From a bacterium (GTDB lineage: Bacteria; Desulfobacterota; DSWW01): DNA of 64,000 bases. The stretch's first letter is position 1, and each line of letters begins with the position of its first letter. Under the pieces are notes generated by a model. That model saw only the letters and a list, made by a program, of their open reading frames with translations, made no database searches and had not been told where the DNA came from. The position numbers and the translations under genes are program-made. This document shows positions 33,836 to 43,354 of the stretch, in pieces. The DNA lies in the NCBI GenBank assembly GCA_028277985.1, contig JANQFG010000038.1, positions 1-64,000 on the forward strand, read 5' to 3'.

Positions 33836-36001
33836 ATGAAACAGATTTTACAGAACTTGAAGAGCGGTGAAATGGTCCTGGAAGATGTGCCGGCACCTAA
33901 GGCCAGTCCAGGGCACTTGCTTGTTCAGACTACTCGATCTCTGATTTCCGCCGGGACGGAAAGGATGTTGATTGACTTCGGCCGAGCAGGGTACCTTGAC
34001 AAGGCCCGGCAACAACCGGAGAAGGTGAAGCAAGTCATCAATAAGGTGAGGACCGACGGTATAGGGCCCACGCTGGAAACAGTCGCGGCAAAGCTTGATC
34101 AGGCCATACCTCTGGGATATAGCAATGTTGGCCGCGTACTAGAAGTTGGTGAGGGGGTCAAAGGGTTTGCCCCAGGAGATCGAGTAGTATCCAATGGGCG
34201 GCATGCTGAGGTGGTGTGTGTTCCAGTGAATCTAACGGCCCGAATTCCGGAGGGTGTGGATGACGAAACCGCTACATTCACAGTCATTTCATCGATAGCT
34301 CTGAATGGAGTGCGTCTCTTGGCACCCGCTCTGGGTGAGTCGGTATGCGTCTTTGGTCTTGGGCTAATTGGCCTCGTAGCCTGTCAGTTGTTGATGAGTA
34401 GTGGAGTCAGGGTTGTCGGTTTCGATTATGAGAAGAGCCGAGTAGATTTAGCTACTGAATTCGGTGCGCATGCTCTGAAGGTTTCGGATCAGATGGATCC
34501 GGTTCAAGCGGCGCTGTCTTTCAGCAAGGGACAGGGAGTGGATGGCGTGCTCGTTACAGCTGCCACGAAAAGCCACGAACTCATACATCAAGCGGCTCAG
34601 ATGTCTCGCAAGCGCGGGCGTATTGTCTTGACCGGGGTTACGGGATTGAATCTGAATCGGGCTGACTTCTATGAAAAGGAGCTTTCCTTTCAAGTATCTT
34701 GTTCTTATGGCCCCGGGCGTTACGACCCTAGTTATGAAGAAAAAGGAAATGACTATCCTATTGGATTTGTACGGTGGACGGAACAGCGCAATTTTGAAGC
34801 GATATTGGATCTTTTGAGACTTGGTCGCTTGAATGTAGCCCCTTTGACCTCGAAAACCTATTCCTTCGACCAAGCAAAAGAAGCATATGACCTGCTTCAT
34901 GACAAAAACTCTATCGGGATCATATTGGAATACCCTGAAGTTGCTCAGGACTCCGGCGACGACGGGAGCTTGGTCAAGAGGGTGGTAGCGATCAAGTCGC
35001 CATCAATCAAGGGAGAAAAGGTAGTCGTCGGTGTGATTGGAGCAGGGAATTTTACACAACTTCGCCTATTGCCGGTTCTAAAGAAGAATTCGGTTCGTCT
35101 AAAATGGATTGCCAGCTCACAGGGTATTACCAGCTCACACGCCGCTCGAAAGTTCGCTTTCGAGAACAACACGACAGACTATGAGGCTATTCTAGATGAT
35201 GATGAGGTGAACTCTGTTTTCATCACTACTCGCCATTCATCGCACGCCTCCTTAGTAATGAAAGCCCTGAAGGCTGGAAAGAATGTGTTTGTTGAAAAGC
35301 CCCTATGCATTACCCCGGACGAATTGCAGCAGGTGTCGTTGGCCTATCAGGCGGCCTGCAAAGATCAAGAAGGAAAACTGCTGCTTATGGTGGGCTTCAA
35401 CAGAAGATTTTCAGCACTATCTTCCGTGATCCGGGGCATGATACAAGACAGACAGAAACCTCTCTCCACCGTTTTCTTGGTCAATGCCGGTGATATTCCC
35501 GCTGACCATTGGGTACAGGACCCCACCGAGGGGGGGGGGCGGATAATCGGTGAAGCCGTTCACTTCATCGACTATCTACATTTCTTAACAGGGGCCCCGA
35601 TCTCTCGTGTGAACGCCATGAAATCGAATCCTGAGGAACCTCGACCGAGAGAGGACAATGCTGCTATCACGTTAGCTTTTGAGGATGGTTCAATTGGGCA
35701 AATCAACTACTTTTCGGACGGGTCCAAGAGCTATCCTAAGGAAAGCATGGATCTCTTTTTCGATGGAAAGATCTTGAGACTAAACAATTTCAAGACGCTA
35801 CACGGGTTTGGGCTTAGATCCTTTAGGAAGAAGGCGCTCTATGGTCAAGACAAAGGTCACGCGAAAGGCTTCATGTCCTTTGTTGAAGCAGTGGAGAATG
35901 GACGTGATGCGCCCATACCATTTGAGAGTCTAATCAATGTCCATCAAGCAGCCTTCGCTACGCTGGAATCTATGCGGCATAACGTGCAAATCTCTATTTG
36001 A
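33836..36001 (+). CDS. Two-domain oxidoreductase: Zn-type alcohol dehydrogenase plus Gfo/Idh/MocA
   Basis: The protein has 721 residues. The N-terminal half (about 1-375) is a medium-chain dehydrogenase/reductase (VCVFGLGLIGLVACQLL Rossmann motif). The C-terminal half (about 395-721) is a Gfo/Idh/MocA oxidoreductase (VVGVIGAGNFTQ..., then NVFVEKPL with the catalytic Lys and EAVHFIDYLHFLTG). This fusion recurs in surface-polysaccharide loci, often beside heparinase II/III proteins, and probably oxidises or epimerises a nucleotide sugar. Family members begin MKQ.LQN.K.GE, so ATG 33836 is preferred over the tracked 33794. Confidence 0.9.
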   Translation: MKQILQNLKSGEMVLEDVPAPKASPGHLLVQTTRSLISAGTERMLIDFGRAGYLDKARQQPEKVKQVINKVRTDGIGPTLETVAAKLDQAIPLGYSNVGRVLEVGEGVKGFAPGDRVVSNGRHAEVVCVPVNLTARIPEGVDDETATFTVISSIALNGVRLLAPALGESVCVFGLGLIGLVACQLLMSSGVRVVGFDYEKSRVDLATEFGAHALKVSDQMDPVQAALSFSKGQGVDGVLVTAATKSHELIHQAAQMSRKRGRIVLTGVTGLNLNRADFYEKELSFQVSCSYGPGRYDPSYEEKGNDYPIGFVRWTEQRNFEAILDLLRLGRLNVAPLTSKTYSFDQAKEAYDLLHDKNSIGIILEYPEVAQDSGDDGSLVKRVVAIKSPSIKGEKVVVGVIGAGNFTQLRLLPVLKKNSVRLKWIASSQGITSSHAARKFAFENNTTDYEAILDDDEVNSVFITTRHSSHASLVMKALKAGKNVFVEKPLCITPDELQQVSLAYQAACKDQEGKLLLMVGFNRRFSALSSVIRGMIQDRQKPLSTVFLVNAGDIPADHWVQDPTEGGGRIIGEAVHFIDYLHFLTGAPISRVNAMKSNPEEPRPREDNAAITLAFEDGSIGQINYFSDGSKSYPKESMDLFFDGKILRLNNFKTLHGFGLRSFRKKALYGQDKGHAKGFMSFVEAVENGRDAPIPFESLINVHQAAFATLESMRHNVQISI

Positions 36002-36019
36002 TAAACATGACTGACTGAC

Positions 36020-36895
36020 ATGAAAGCGGCAAGAGTGTTGAAATGCCCCATTATTATTGTTGGAGCCGGCCGATCGGGAACCACGATGATAAAGGACGCC
36101 CTGTCCTACCATCCTGATATTTGCGCAACCCCATATGAGCTGAACTATCTTTGGAGATACGGAAATAGTCGTCTAAGCCACGACATGCTTGATCCAGAAC
36201 AACATCTTTCCCCAAGGAAAGCGAAGTACATCCGGGGAAAACTTGAAAAAATGTTGATACTGTCTGGGAAACAATACTTGGTTGAGAAAACCGTTGCCAA
36301 TGTATTGCGCCTCTCCTACGTGCACGGCATTTGCCCGGATGGAAAGGTTATCCATATCATTAGAGATGGAAGAGCAGTTACCGCCTCGGCGATGATACGG
36401 TGGAAAGCGAGAGCAACGAGTTCTTACCTGATGTCCAAGGGATTAACAATTCCTCCTTTAGACATCCCTCGGGTGGGCCTCAGTTTCCTCTTGAACCGGA
36501 TAAAGCGGCGTATTCGTAAGCGAGACTATATTCAAAGTTGGGGCCCCCGTTGGCCGGGCTTTGATGAAGATGTTGCTCGACTTCCTTTGATGGAAATCTG
36601 TGCCATGCAATGGAAGAAATCTATTGAGTCGGCCTCTTCCCAGAGACACACTTTACCGAAAGGTCAATATACTGAGATTCGATACGAAGAGTTCGTAACG
36701 GATCCAAGCAGAGGATTTGATCAACTCTCTGAATTCTTGAGTATTGATTTCTCGGCTCCTGCCTTCAAATCTCAGATTGAAGAAGGCATTACTACCTCCA
36801 GCCTGGACAAATGGAAAACATCTTTTTCAGGACAGGACATGAATAGACTATACTCCATAATTGGCCAAACTCTTGGGACGCTAGGATACGAATGA
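36020..36895 (+). CDS. Sulfotransferase family protein (1)
   Basis: The protein has 291 residues. The 5'-phosphosulfate-binding loop is IIIVGAGRSGTTMI near the N-terminus and the 3'-phosphate-binding strand is VIHIIRDGRAVTASAM, the two hallmarks of PAPS-dependent sulfotransferases. The C-terminal EIRYEEFVTDP and LDKW elements are also typical. It probably sulfates a sugar hydroxyl in the polymer or its lipid-linked precursor. Its stop overlaps the next gene's ATG by 4 nt. Confidence 0.87.
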   Translation: MKAARVLKCPIIIVGAGRSGTTMIKDALSYHPDICATPYELNYLWRYGNSRLSHDMLDPEQHLSPRKAKYIRGKLEKMLILSGKQYLVEKTVANVLRLSYVHGICPDGKVIHIIRDGRAVTASAMIRWKARATSSYLMSKGLTIPPLDIPRVGLSFLLNRIKRRIRKRDYIQSWGPRWPGFDEDVARLPLMEICAMQWKKSIESASSQRHTLPKGQYTEIRYEEFVTDPSRGFDQLSEFLSIDFSAPAFKSQIEEGITTSSLDKWKTSFSGQDMNRLYSIIGQTLGTLGYE

Positions 36896-38172
36896 AAAAG
36901 AAGGGTTTGAACATTTGGATAATCAATCACTACGCTGGCAATCTGAAGTACGGCATGGAATATCGACATTTCTTTCTCGCCAGGCACCTACGTGCTGCCG
37001 GACATTCCCCTAAGATAATATCTTCTTCATTCCATCATCTATTTACCGAACTTCCCGTCGTGAACCAGAAAATGACCTTTGAGACCTTCGAGGAAATACC
37101 CTTTGTATTCATTCGCACACCTAGATATGAGGGAAACGGAATCGGCCGGCTGAAGAACATCCTCATCTTTTCGCTAAGGGTTAACAGGGAATACAAGAAC
37201 CTTGAGAAAGAGTTTGGAAGACCGGACGTACTATTGGGCTCATCTCCTCACCCCTTCGTCTATTCAAATCTTTCGAAGTTAAGGAGAGTATACGGCATCC
37301 CGGCTCTATACGAAGTAAGAGACCTGTGGCCGCAGATGCTGATAGAATTGGGTTCCATTTCGAAGTTCCATCCACTAAGTCTCTTGTTCTATTGGATCGA
37401 GCGCCGAGCGTTGCTGAGTTCTGATGGTGTTATTTCTCTTTGGCATTCTGCGGATGAATATATGCTTCGTCACGGGTTGACGAAGGAGCGTTATCACTAT
37501 TTGCCCAACGGCATAGAGCTAGACGCCGAAGGAGGTGACCAGGAAATCGATAGCTCTCATCCGTTAATGAAAAAGGTTGAGGAGAGAAAATCCAAAGGCA
37601 AGTTCCTGGTAGGCTATGGTGGTAGCCATGGGTATGCAAATCCATTGTCCGTCATGATCGAGGCATGCAAGCTATTGAAGAAGAGGAACATTCATGATGT
37701 TGAATTCTTCTTGGTCGGGGACGGCCCAGATAAAGACCGTGTTGTCAGCCAGGCGAAAGCGTTGAAGTTAGAGAACATTCACTTCCATGGCTATGTTGCT
37801 AAACCTGTTATCATGGCTTTCTACAAAATGCTGGATGTGGCATTCATGGGGTTAAGGGATCTGCCCTTGTTCAAGTATGGCCCTACCCCTAACAAGCTCA
37901 TGGACTACTTGGCAGCCGGCAAGCCGATTATCTATGCCATCAATTCCAGCTTCGATCCCGTTCAGGAGGTCGGTGCCGGCGTGAGTATTCCTTCAGATGA
38001 CCCTGAGCAGTTGGTTGAAGCAATTATAAGAATCAAAGCGCTGTCCGGCTCAGAAAGAGAAAGGATGGGACGGGCTGGCCGGCGATATGCTGAACAGGAA
38101 CTCAACTTCAAGACAATCGCAGGCAAGCTAGCAGACGTGGCTCAGAGATGTATTGAACAAAGGACTAGCTGA
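36892..38172 (+). CDS. Glycosyltransferase family 4 (GT-B)
   Basis: The protein has 426 residues. The C-terminal donor domain shows GYGGSHGYANPLSVMIEACKLL and the E-x7-E-like region ..GPTPNKLMDYLAAGKPIIYAINSSFDPVQEVGAG. The acceptor domain has PALYEVRDLWPQ. It is WbuB-like in appearance and would add a sugar to the lipid-linked repeat unit at the cytoplasmic face. It overlaps the sulfotransferase gene (ATGA). Confidence 0.9.
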   Translation: MKKKGLNIWIINHYAGNLKYGMEYRHFFLARHLRAAGHSPKIISSSFHHLFTELPVVNQKMTFETFEEIPFVFIRTPRYEGNGIGRLKNILIFSLRVNREYKNLEKEFGRPDVLLGSSPHPFVYSNLSKLRRVYGIPALYEVRDLWPQMLIELGSISKFHPLSLLFYWIERRALLSSDGVISLWHSADEYMLRHGLTKERYHYLPNGIELDAEGGDQEIDSSHPLMKKVEERKSKGKFLVGYGGSHGYANPLSVMIEACKLLKKRNIHDVEFFLVGDGPDKDRVVSQAKALKLENIHFHGYVAKPVIMAFYKMLDVAFMGLRDLPLFKYGPTPNKLMDYLAAGKPIIYAINSSFDPVQEVGAGVSIPSDDPEQLVEAIIRIKALSGSERERMGRAGRRYAEQELNFKTIAGKLADVAQRCIEQRTS

Positions 38173-38177
38173 ACCTT

Positions 38178-40322
38178 ATGCTTGGCAGAGTTGAGAGTAT
38201 TTGGGAAGAATGCAGAAGAGTAGGCTTAGGGCCTTTCAGTTATCGAGTGGCGCGTGAGATCTCCCAGCGTAGCGGGCTCTCCTGTTTGATGAGACCGATT
38301 AAGGAATTCCGAGACGACTACTTCCTAAGGAAATGTAGGTCAGGTACACCTGATGACCCCGATGAGTTTCTGTCTTGGTGGAAAGAGCAGAAGAATCTGT
38401 TCTTCATTGATACTCTCGACAACTATCCCAACCACCTCAACAGGTGGCTTGAAGAAGGCGGCCGCGGCACCCTATATAACACTGCACGGGAGGCGTGTTC
38501 CGGCCGGATACTGGCTTTTCGTGGCTGGGTAGCTGACTATGGTAGCCCTGTAGATTGGAACAAGAACCCTGCGAAAGGGAATAGTTGGCCAAGTGACCTT
38601 CACTCCTTGCGGCTATTGAGCCGAAGTAGAAAAGAAGAACATGGCGATATCAAACTGACCTGGGAAATGGGTCGATTCCTGCATATACCTGATATCGTAC
38701 GAGCCTTCTTCCTCTCTGGGGATGAAGAATTGATCCAGCAGCTTTTTGATCAGATATCTTCGTTTGAAACCTTGAATCCGTTGCATCGCGGGCCTCATTG
38801 GATTAGCGAACAAGAAGTGGCTATACGGACCTGTATGTTCGTTTTGGTATTGTCTGTGCTTAGAAATAGCCAGACCCTTACAGGATCAAAGACTCAATTG
38901 CTATTTCGTCAAATAGCCGCAGGCGCCGAATACTGTTACAAGGAAATCGAGTACTCAAGGCAGTGCATCCGAAATAATCATCTTATTGGAGGCGCCTTGG
39001 GTATGTACCTTCCAGGATGTATATTGCCCTGGCACAAATACGCAGTCCGTTGGCGAAAGAAAGGAAAGAGGTTATTGCTTGAAGCGTTGAGGACGCAGTG
39101 GCATTCCGATGGCGGATACACACAGCCTTCTCACAATTATCATCGTCTAAGTATCAATTACCTTCTCTGGGTGCTTCGGTTAGCGCAGATACAGAGCGAT
39201 GAAGACCTTGTTGAGGCGATCCTCTCAAGATTTAGGAAATCTTTTGATCTGTTAAATGAAATGGTGGATGATTCTTCCGGACATCTGCCCAACTGGGGTC
39301 CGAATGATGGTGCGCAGTTTTGCCCCTGGACGTCTTGTGAGTACCCTGATTTCAGACCCTTGCTGACATCGATGCGATACGCCTTGAGTAAGAAGCGTCA
39401 GTATCAAGACGGCCCTTGGGACGAACAACTCTTGTGGTTGTGGGGTGAGGAGGCTGTTTCGGCGCCCGTTAGCCCTGCTCCTAAGCAAAGCAAGCGAAAT
39501 TTCAATGTCGCTGGGTTGCACATAATACGCCGAAACAATGACTTCTCTGTCCTGAGATGTGGGCCGATTACATCTCGTTATGGCCAACAAGCGGATCAGC
39601 TTCATGTAGATGTCTGGTGGAGAGGCAGAAACGTCTTGATCGATCCTGGGAGCTACCTCTATGGAGACCCTTCTTTTCACGACTGGTTTCGCTCTACGCA
39701 TGCTCACAATACGTTGACAATCGATAACGAGAGCCAGATGGTCCCATATCGTCAGTTTCTCTTTTTGAAGTGGCCTAATGCAGGCCTACTGAGGATGCCT
39801 GAGCCTCCTCGTAGTATTATCGAATGGTGCTGTGGTTGGCATGATGGATATCGTCGGCTGGAACGCGATATCATTCACATTCGGGTGTTAGCCGCGTTGA
39901 GAAAAGGGGGTTGGTTAGTTGTGGACTGGCTGAAAGCTCTTTCGTCCGGCCGAGGAGAGCAGCTCGCCCAACGCTGGCATATGGCGGATGGAGCGTTTTC
40001 GTACAGTAATGATCGTCTAGATCTTGACTTGGATGTCGGGACCTTTTCGATTGTCTGGAGGGCTTCTGATTCAATGGAAGCAAGAATGACCCGGGCCAGC
40101 GACTCTCCTGTTGACGGCTGGACGTCTCGCTACTATGGAAGAAAAGAGCCTTCGCCAACGTTGACTCTTCAAGCGACTCTGCGAAAAGAGTTCTGTTGTG
40201 CAGCTGTTTTCGGGGACGAACGGGATGTAGAGGATGCCGATCTTCAAGTTGAGAATATGAGGGTTATTATTGAAGGGGATACGCTCGTGGCCCCAAACGT
40301 GCAAGATTCTGTGAAGCCGTGA
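38178..40322 (+). CDS. Heparinase II/III family protein (polysaccharide lyase-like)
   Basis: The protein has 714 residues. An (alpha/alpha)-toroid N-terminal half carries QCIRNNHLIGGALGMYLPG and HSDGGYTQPSHNYHRLSINYLLW. The C-terminal beta-sandwich domain carries QADQLHVDVWWRGRNVLIDPGSYLY and STHAHNTLTIDN, the Heparinase II/III signature. No signal peptide is apparent, so it may act in the cytoplasm or be exported otherwise. Such proteins are frequent inside bacterial capsule loci next to two-domain oxidoreductases. Cleavage of a uronate-containing chain by beta-elimination is the family activity. Confidence 0.87.
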   Translation: MLGRVESIWEECRRVGLGPFSYRVAREISQRSGLSCLMRPIKEFRDDYFLRKCRSGTPDDPDEFLSWWKEQKNLFFIDTLDNYPNHLNRWLEEGGRGTLYNTAREACSGRILAFRGWVADYGSPVDWNKNPAKGNSWPSDLHSLRLLSRSRKEEHGDIKLTWEMGRFLHIPDIVRAFFLSGDEELIQQLFDQISSFETLNPLHRGPHWISEQEVAIRTCMFVLVLSVLRNSQTLTGSKTQLLFRQIAAGAEYCYKEIEYSRQCIRNNHLIGGALGMYLPGCILPWHKYAVRWRKKGKRLLLEALRTQWHSDGGYTQPSHNYHRLSINYLLWVLRLAQIQSDEDLVEAILSRFRKSFDLLNEMVDDSSGHLPNWGPNDGAQFCPWTSCEYPDFRPLLTSMRYALSKKRQYQDGPWDEQLLWLWGEEAVSAPVSPAPKQSKRNFNVAGLHIIRRNNDFSVLRCGPITSRYGQQADQLHVDVWWRGRNVLIDPGSYLYGDPSFHDWFRSTHAHNTLTIDNESQMVPYRQFLFLKWPNAGLLRMPEPPRSIIEWCCGWHDGYRRLERDIIHIRVLAALRKGGWLVVDWLKALSSGRGEQLAQRWHMADGAFSYSNDRLDLDLDVGTFSIVWRASDSMEARMTRASDSPVDGWTSRYYGRKEPSPTLTLQATLRKEFCCAAVFGDERDVEDADLQVENMRVIIEGDTLVAPNVQDSVKP

Positions 40323-40388
40323 TTCTGTATTTCTCAATTAGGGTTTTAAGACGACTGCCTATCTGTGAACTAGTATACAAGTATATCG

Positions 40389-41036
40389 ATGCCAAGAACA
40401 CAACGGAATACCCTAGGGCTATCATCAGGCCAGCGTTTGGGAAAACGGCTGTTTGACATCCTCTTATCATTTCTGGGATTAGGCATCTCTGGGCCGATTA
40501 TCATCCTGGCATACTTCTTGGCATCATTGGACACAAGAAGGAGCGGATTCTTTTTTCAGTTACGCGTTGGACTATACGGGCGCCAATTCAAGGTCATCAA
40601 AATTCGCACGATGAAAGAGGTGGCGCACGTAAGCACAAGTGTTACAACAGATAGAGATCCGAGGATTACCAGGTTAGGCAGGTTCTTTAGAAAGACAAAA
40701 ATAGATGAACTCCCTCAGCTTGTGAATGTGTTACTAGGTGACATGAGTTTTGTTGGCCCCAGACCGGATGTGCCTGGTTTCGCTGACAGATTGAAGGGTG
40801 ATGACCGACTGATTCTTTCTGTGCGGCCGGGGATCACAAGTCCGGCAACACTGAAGTTCAGAAACGAAGAGGAGATCCTGGCATCCCAACAGGACCCGGA
40901 GCAATACAATAGGGATGTCCTCTTCCCCGAAAAGACCGTACTGAACAGGGAATATGTTGAGAACTACAGCTTCTGCGGCGACATTAGACTAATCTTCGCT
41001 ACGATCTTCCCGCCGCAACAGGAAAAGAACGAATAG
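40389..41036 (+). CDS. Initiating sugar-1-phosphate transferase (undecaprenyl-phosphate acceptor)
   Basis: The protein has 215 residues. One N-terminal re-entrant/membrane helix (LFDILLSFLGLGISGPIIILAYFLA) precedes the catalytic bacterial-sugar-transferase domain: FFFQLRVGLYGRQFKVIKIRTM, FFRKTKIDELPQLVNVLLGDMSFVGPRP and VRPGIT. The short monotopic form resembles PglC-type phosphoglycosyl transferases. It would load the first sugar phosphate, plausibly the product of the dehydratase/aminotransferase pair, onto the lipid carrier. Confidence 0.92.
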   Translation: MPRTQRNTLGLSSGQRLGKRLFDILLSFLGLGISGPIIILAYFLASLDTRRSGFFFQLRVGLYGRQFKVIKIRTMKEVAHVSTSVTTDRDPRITRLGRFFRKTKIDELPQLVNVLLGDMSFVGPRPDVPGFADRLKGDDRLILSVRPGITSPATLKFRNEEEILASQQDPEQYNRDVLFPEKTVLNREYVENYSFCGDIRLIFATIFPPQQEKNE

Positions 41037-41047
41037 GAGAGCATGAG

Positions 41048-42199
41048 GTGAAGAATGAAAGAGTTTTCCTATCACCTCCACACATGAGCGAACTGGAATT
41101 GGAATTCGTTAAGGATGCGTTTGAGAGCAACTATATCGCGCCTGTGGGCCCGATGGTAGATGCATTTGAGCGAGAACTCTCTGAGGCGGTTGGAATCTCA
41201 CATGTAGTCGCGCTTTCAAGTGGCACTGCAGCAATGCATCTCGTTCTGAAGCACTTGAACGTCTCCCGAGATGATGTAGTCCTTGCGTCTACGCTTACGT
41301 TCATTGGAAGTGTAAGTCATGTGGCGCATCTTGGAGCTAACCTCGTCTTCATAGATTGCGATCGTAAAACGTGGAACATGGATCCGAATCTGCTGGCCGA
41401 AGAGCTTCAATATTGGGATCGAAAAGGCAAGCTTCCCAAAGCCGTGATTCCAACTGACCTGTACGGACAGTGTGCGGACCTTGACACGATTCAGGCAACT
41501 TGTTCGCGATTCGAGATTCCGGTCATTTGCGATGCCGCAGAATCACTAGGCGCGCGTTACAAGGGGCGGCCAGCGGGAAATGGAGGGGCTGCTGCGGTGT
41601 ACTCCTTCAATGGAAACAAGATTATTACGACTTCAGGGGGAGGCGCTCTAGCGAGTGAGGACGCGGACCTAATTGAACATGCACGGAAACTTGCCACGCA
41701 GGCGCGCGAGGCATTTCCTCATTATGAACATAATGAAATAGGATTCAACTATAGGATGAGCAATGTTCTCGCAGCAATAGGCAGGGGCCAGCTCCGCGTT
41801 CTCAACGATAGAATCAGACGAAAGCACCAGATATTTGATCTATACAAGGAACAATTGGGAACTCTTCCTGGAATCGAATTCATGCCTGAGGCAGAGTATG
41901 GTGTGTCCTCAAGATGGCTGACCGTTATTCTGATAGATCCAGAGGTGTTTGGGGTCGATGCGGATTCTGTGCGTGAAACACTGGAGGTGAACAACATAGA
42001 AGCGAGGCCCATATGGAAACCCATGCACCTTCAACCCGTCTTCACGGGAAGCAGGGTACGAGATGGCAAGGTCGCCGAGGATCTCTTCAGTCGGGGATTG
42101 TGCTTACCATCTGGAACAGGAATGTTAGATGCAACGCTTGAGAGGATTTCCGACATAATAAAGAACTGCAGCCCCATCGCAGCTCCCAGTCATGCCTAA
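41048..42199 (+). CDS. PLP-dependent sugar aminotransferase, DegT/DnrJ/EryC1/StrS (PglE-like)
   Basis: The protein has 383 residues. Conserved blocks are SSGTAAMHLVL, LYGQCADLDTI, CDAAESLGARYKG and SFNGNKIITTSGGGAL; the last carries the PLP-binding Lys. Length and sequence resemble PglE/PerA-type enzymes making 4-amino-4,6-dideoxy sugars from UDP-4-keto substrates. The start is GTG 41048 with AGGAGA 7 nt upstream. It follows the sugar transferase by 11 nt, as in pgl-type loci (dehydratase, aminotransferase, PGT). Confidence 0.92.
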   Translation: MKNERVFLSPPHMSELELEFVKDAFESNYIAPVGPMVDAFERELSEAVGISHVVALSSGTAAMHLVLKHLNVSRDDVVLASTLTFIGSVSHVAHLGANLVFIDCDRKTWNMDPNLLAEELQYWDRKGKLPKAVIPTDLYGQCADLDTIQATCSRFEIPVICDAAESLGARYKGRPAGNGGAAAVYSFNGNKIITTSGGGALASEDADLIEHARKLATQAREAFPHYEHNEIGFNYRMSNVLAAIGRGQLRVLNDRIRRKHQIFDLYKEQLGTLPGIEFMPEAEYGVSSRWLTVILIDPEVFGVDADSVRETLEVNNIEARPIWKPMHLQPVFTGSRVRDGKVAEDLFSRGLCLPSGTGMLDATLERISDIIKNCSPIAAPSHA

Positions 42200-42229
42200 G
42201 CCATTTGTTATCTTTGTGGAAAGCGACCC

Positions 42230-43243
42230 ATGGACGGAAGCAACAAGAAGGTGCTATTCGTTTGTACACATGGCATCGGTGATTTCATAATGACGCTTCC
42301 GGCCATACGAAAGATCGCGAATAATAGGTACGAACTACTGTTACTCCTCAATGGTCCCATGGAGAGGGAAGCGGTCGACGTATTACTAAAGGATGTCGCC
42401 TTTACCAGCGTAGCCTTGGCTGAGTTCGGAGGTTCTCGAAAGAGCCAGGCTCTCAAGGTCGTCCGTTGGATCAGGAAACACAAGATTGACTATGCTTTTG
42501 CGCAATACAATGTCAATTCCACGCTATTTTCATTGATGGTATTTCTAGGCGGAGTGAAATATCGATACGGCTGGGCTGGGAAGTTCGATTGGCTGAATAC
42601 ACAATCGTTTTCTCCGAAAGGAGAACACAAGGTAGTTGAAACATGTAGACTACTAGAGGTACTAGACATTCAGTATTCATGGAGCGAGCTACGCTGGCCT
42701 GAGAAGCCGCCTAATAGGAGTTCATCAGAACCCACTGTTGTAGCGTTTGGCCCGGGCTGTTTTGTGGAGGAAATTCACAAACGCTGGCCCCTTGAAAAGT
42801 ACGCGGAACTGGCCGGGTTGCTTTCAGAGGATGGAATCATAGTAGAGCTCTTGGGTAGCCGCGACGAGGAGCAGTTGTGTGACCGCATCGTAGAATTGTC
42901 AGGGGCAGAGAACGTGAAGAACTATGCAGGGAAATGTACGTTCGAGGAATCGCTCAAAAGGCTTGAGAGGGCAAACCTTGCTGTGACAAACTGCAACACG
43001 ATTTCACATATGGCTGCATATGTGGGTATCCCTGTCGTGGGGATATATGGACCTACCAATCCCGACATCACAGGGCCATTCTCACTGAATCTTACAAAGG
43101 TCAGCTTATCACTTGATTGTTCGCCCTGCTATAAGAGAGGATATACTAGGGGATGTGGGAATCCTATATGCCTGAGCGACATAGAAGTAGAAAGAGTCTA
43201 CAACGAAGTCAAGAACGTATTGCTAAATCGAAAGAGGGGGTGA
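42230..43243 (+). CDS. Glycosyltransferase family 9 (heptosyltransferase-like)
   Basis: The protein has 337 residues. The N-terminal KVLFVCTHGIGDFIMTLPAIR and the C-terminal NCNTISHMAAYVGIPVVGIYGPTNP (the conserved D/N-S-G-x-x-H-like loop and the P-T-x-P end) define GT9. GT9 enzymes usually transfer heptose to lipopolysaccharide core; in capsule loci they may transfer other sugars. It is the last plus-strand gene of the main block and converges on the polymerase gene. Confidence 0.88.
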   Translation: MDGSNKKVLFVCTHGIGDFIMTLPAIRKIANNRYELLLLLNGPMEREAVDVLLKDVAFTSVALAEFGGSRKSQALKVVRWIRKHKIDYAFAQYNVNSTLFSLMVFLGGVKYRYGWAGKFDWLNTQSFSPKGEHKVVETCRLLEVLDIQYSWSELRWPEKPPNRSSSEPTVVAFGPGCFVEEIHKRWPLEKYAELAGLLSEDGIIVELLGSRDEEQLCDRIVELSGAENVKNYAGKCTFEESLKRLERANLAVTNCNTISHMAAYVGIPVVGIYGPTNPDITGPFSLNLTKVSLSLDCSPCYKRGYTRGCGNPICLSDIEVERVYNEVKNVLLNRKRG

Positions 43244-43354
43244 TCTCACAATTCCTGGCGCAGCGCGGGCCAGAAGGTTCTCTCTCCTGCAATCGATCTG
43301 TCTTGCCGGAGGTTTGGAGACGTGTTTAAACCATCCTCTGTATCTGGAGCAGCA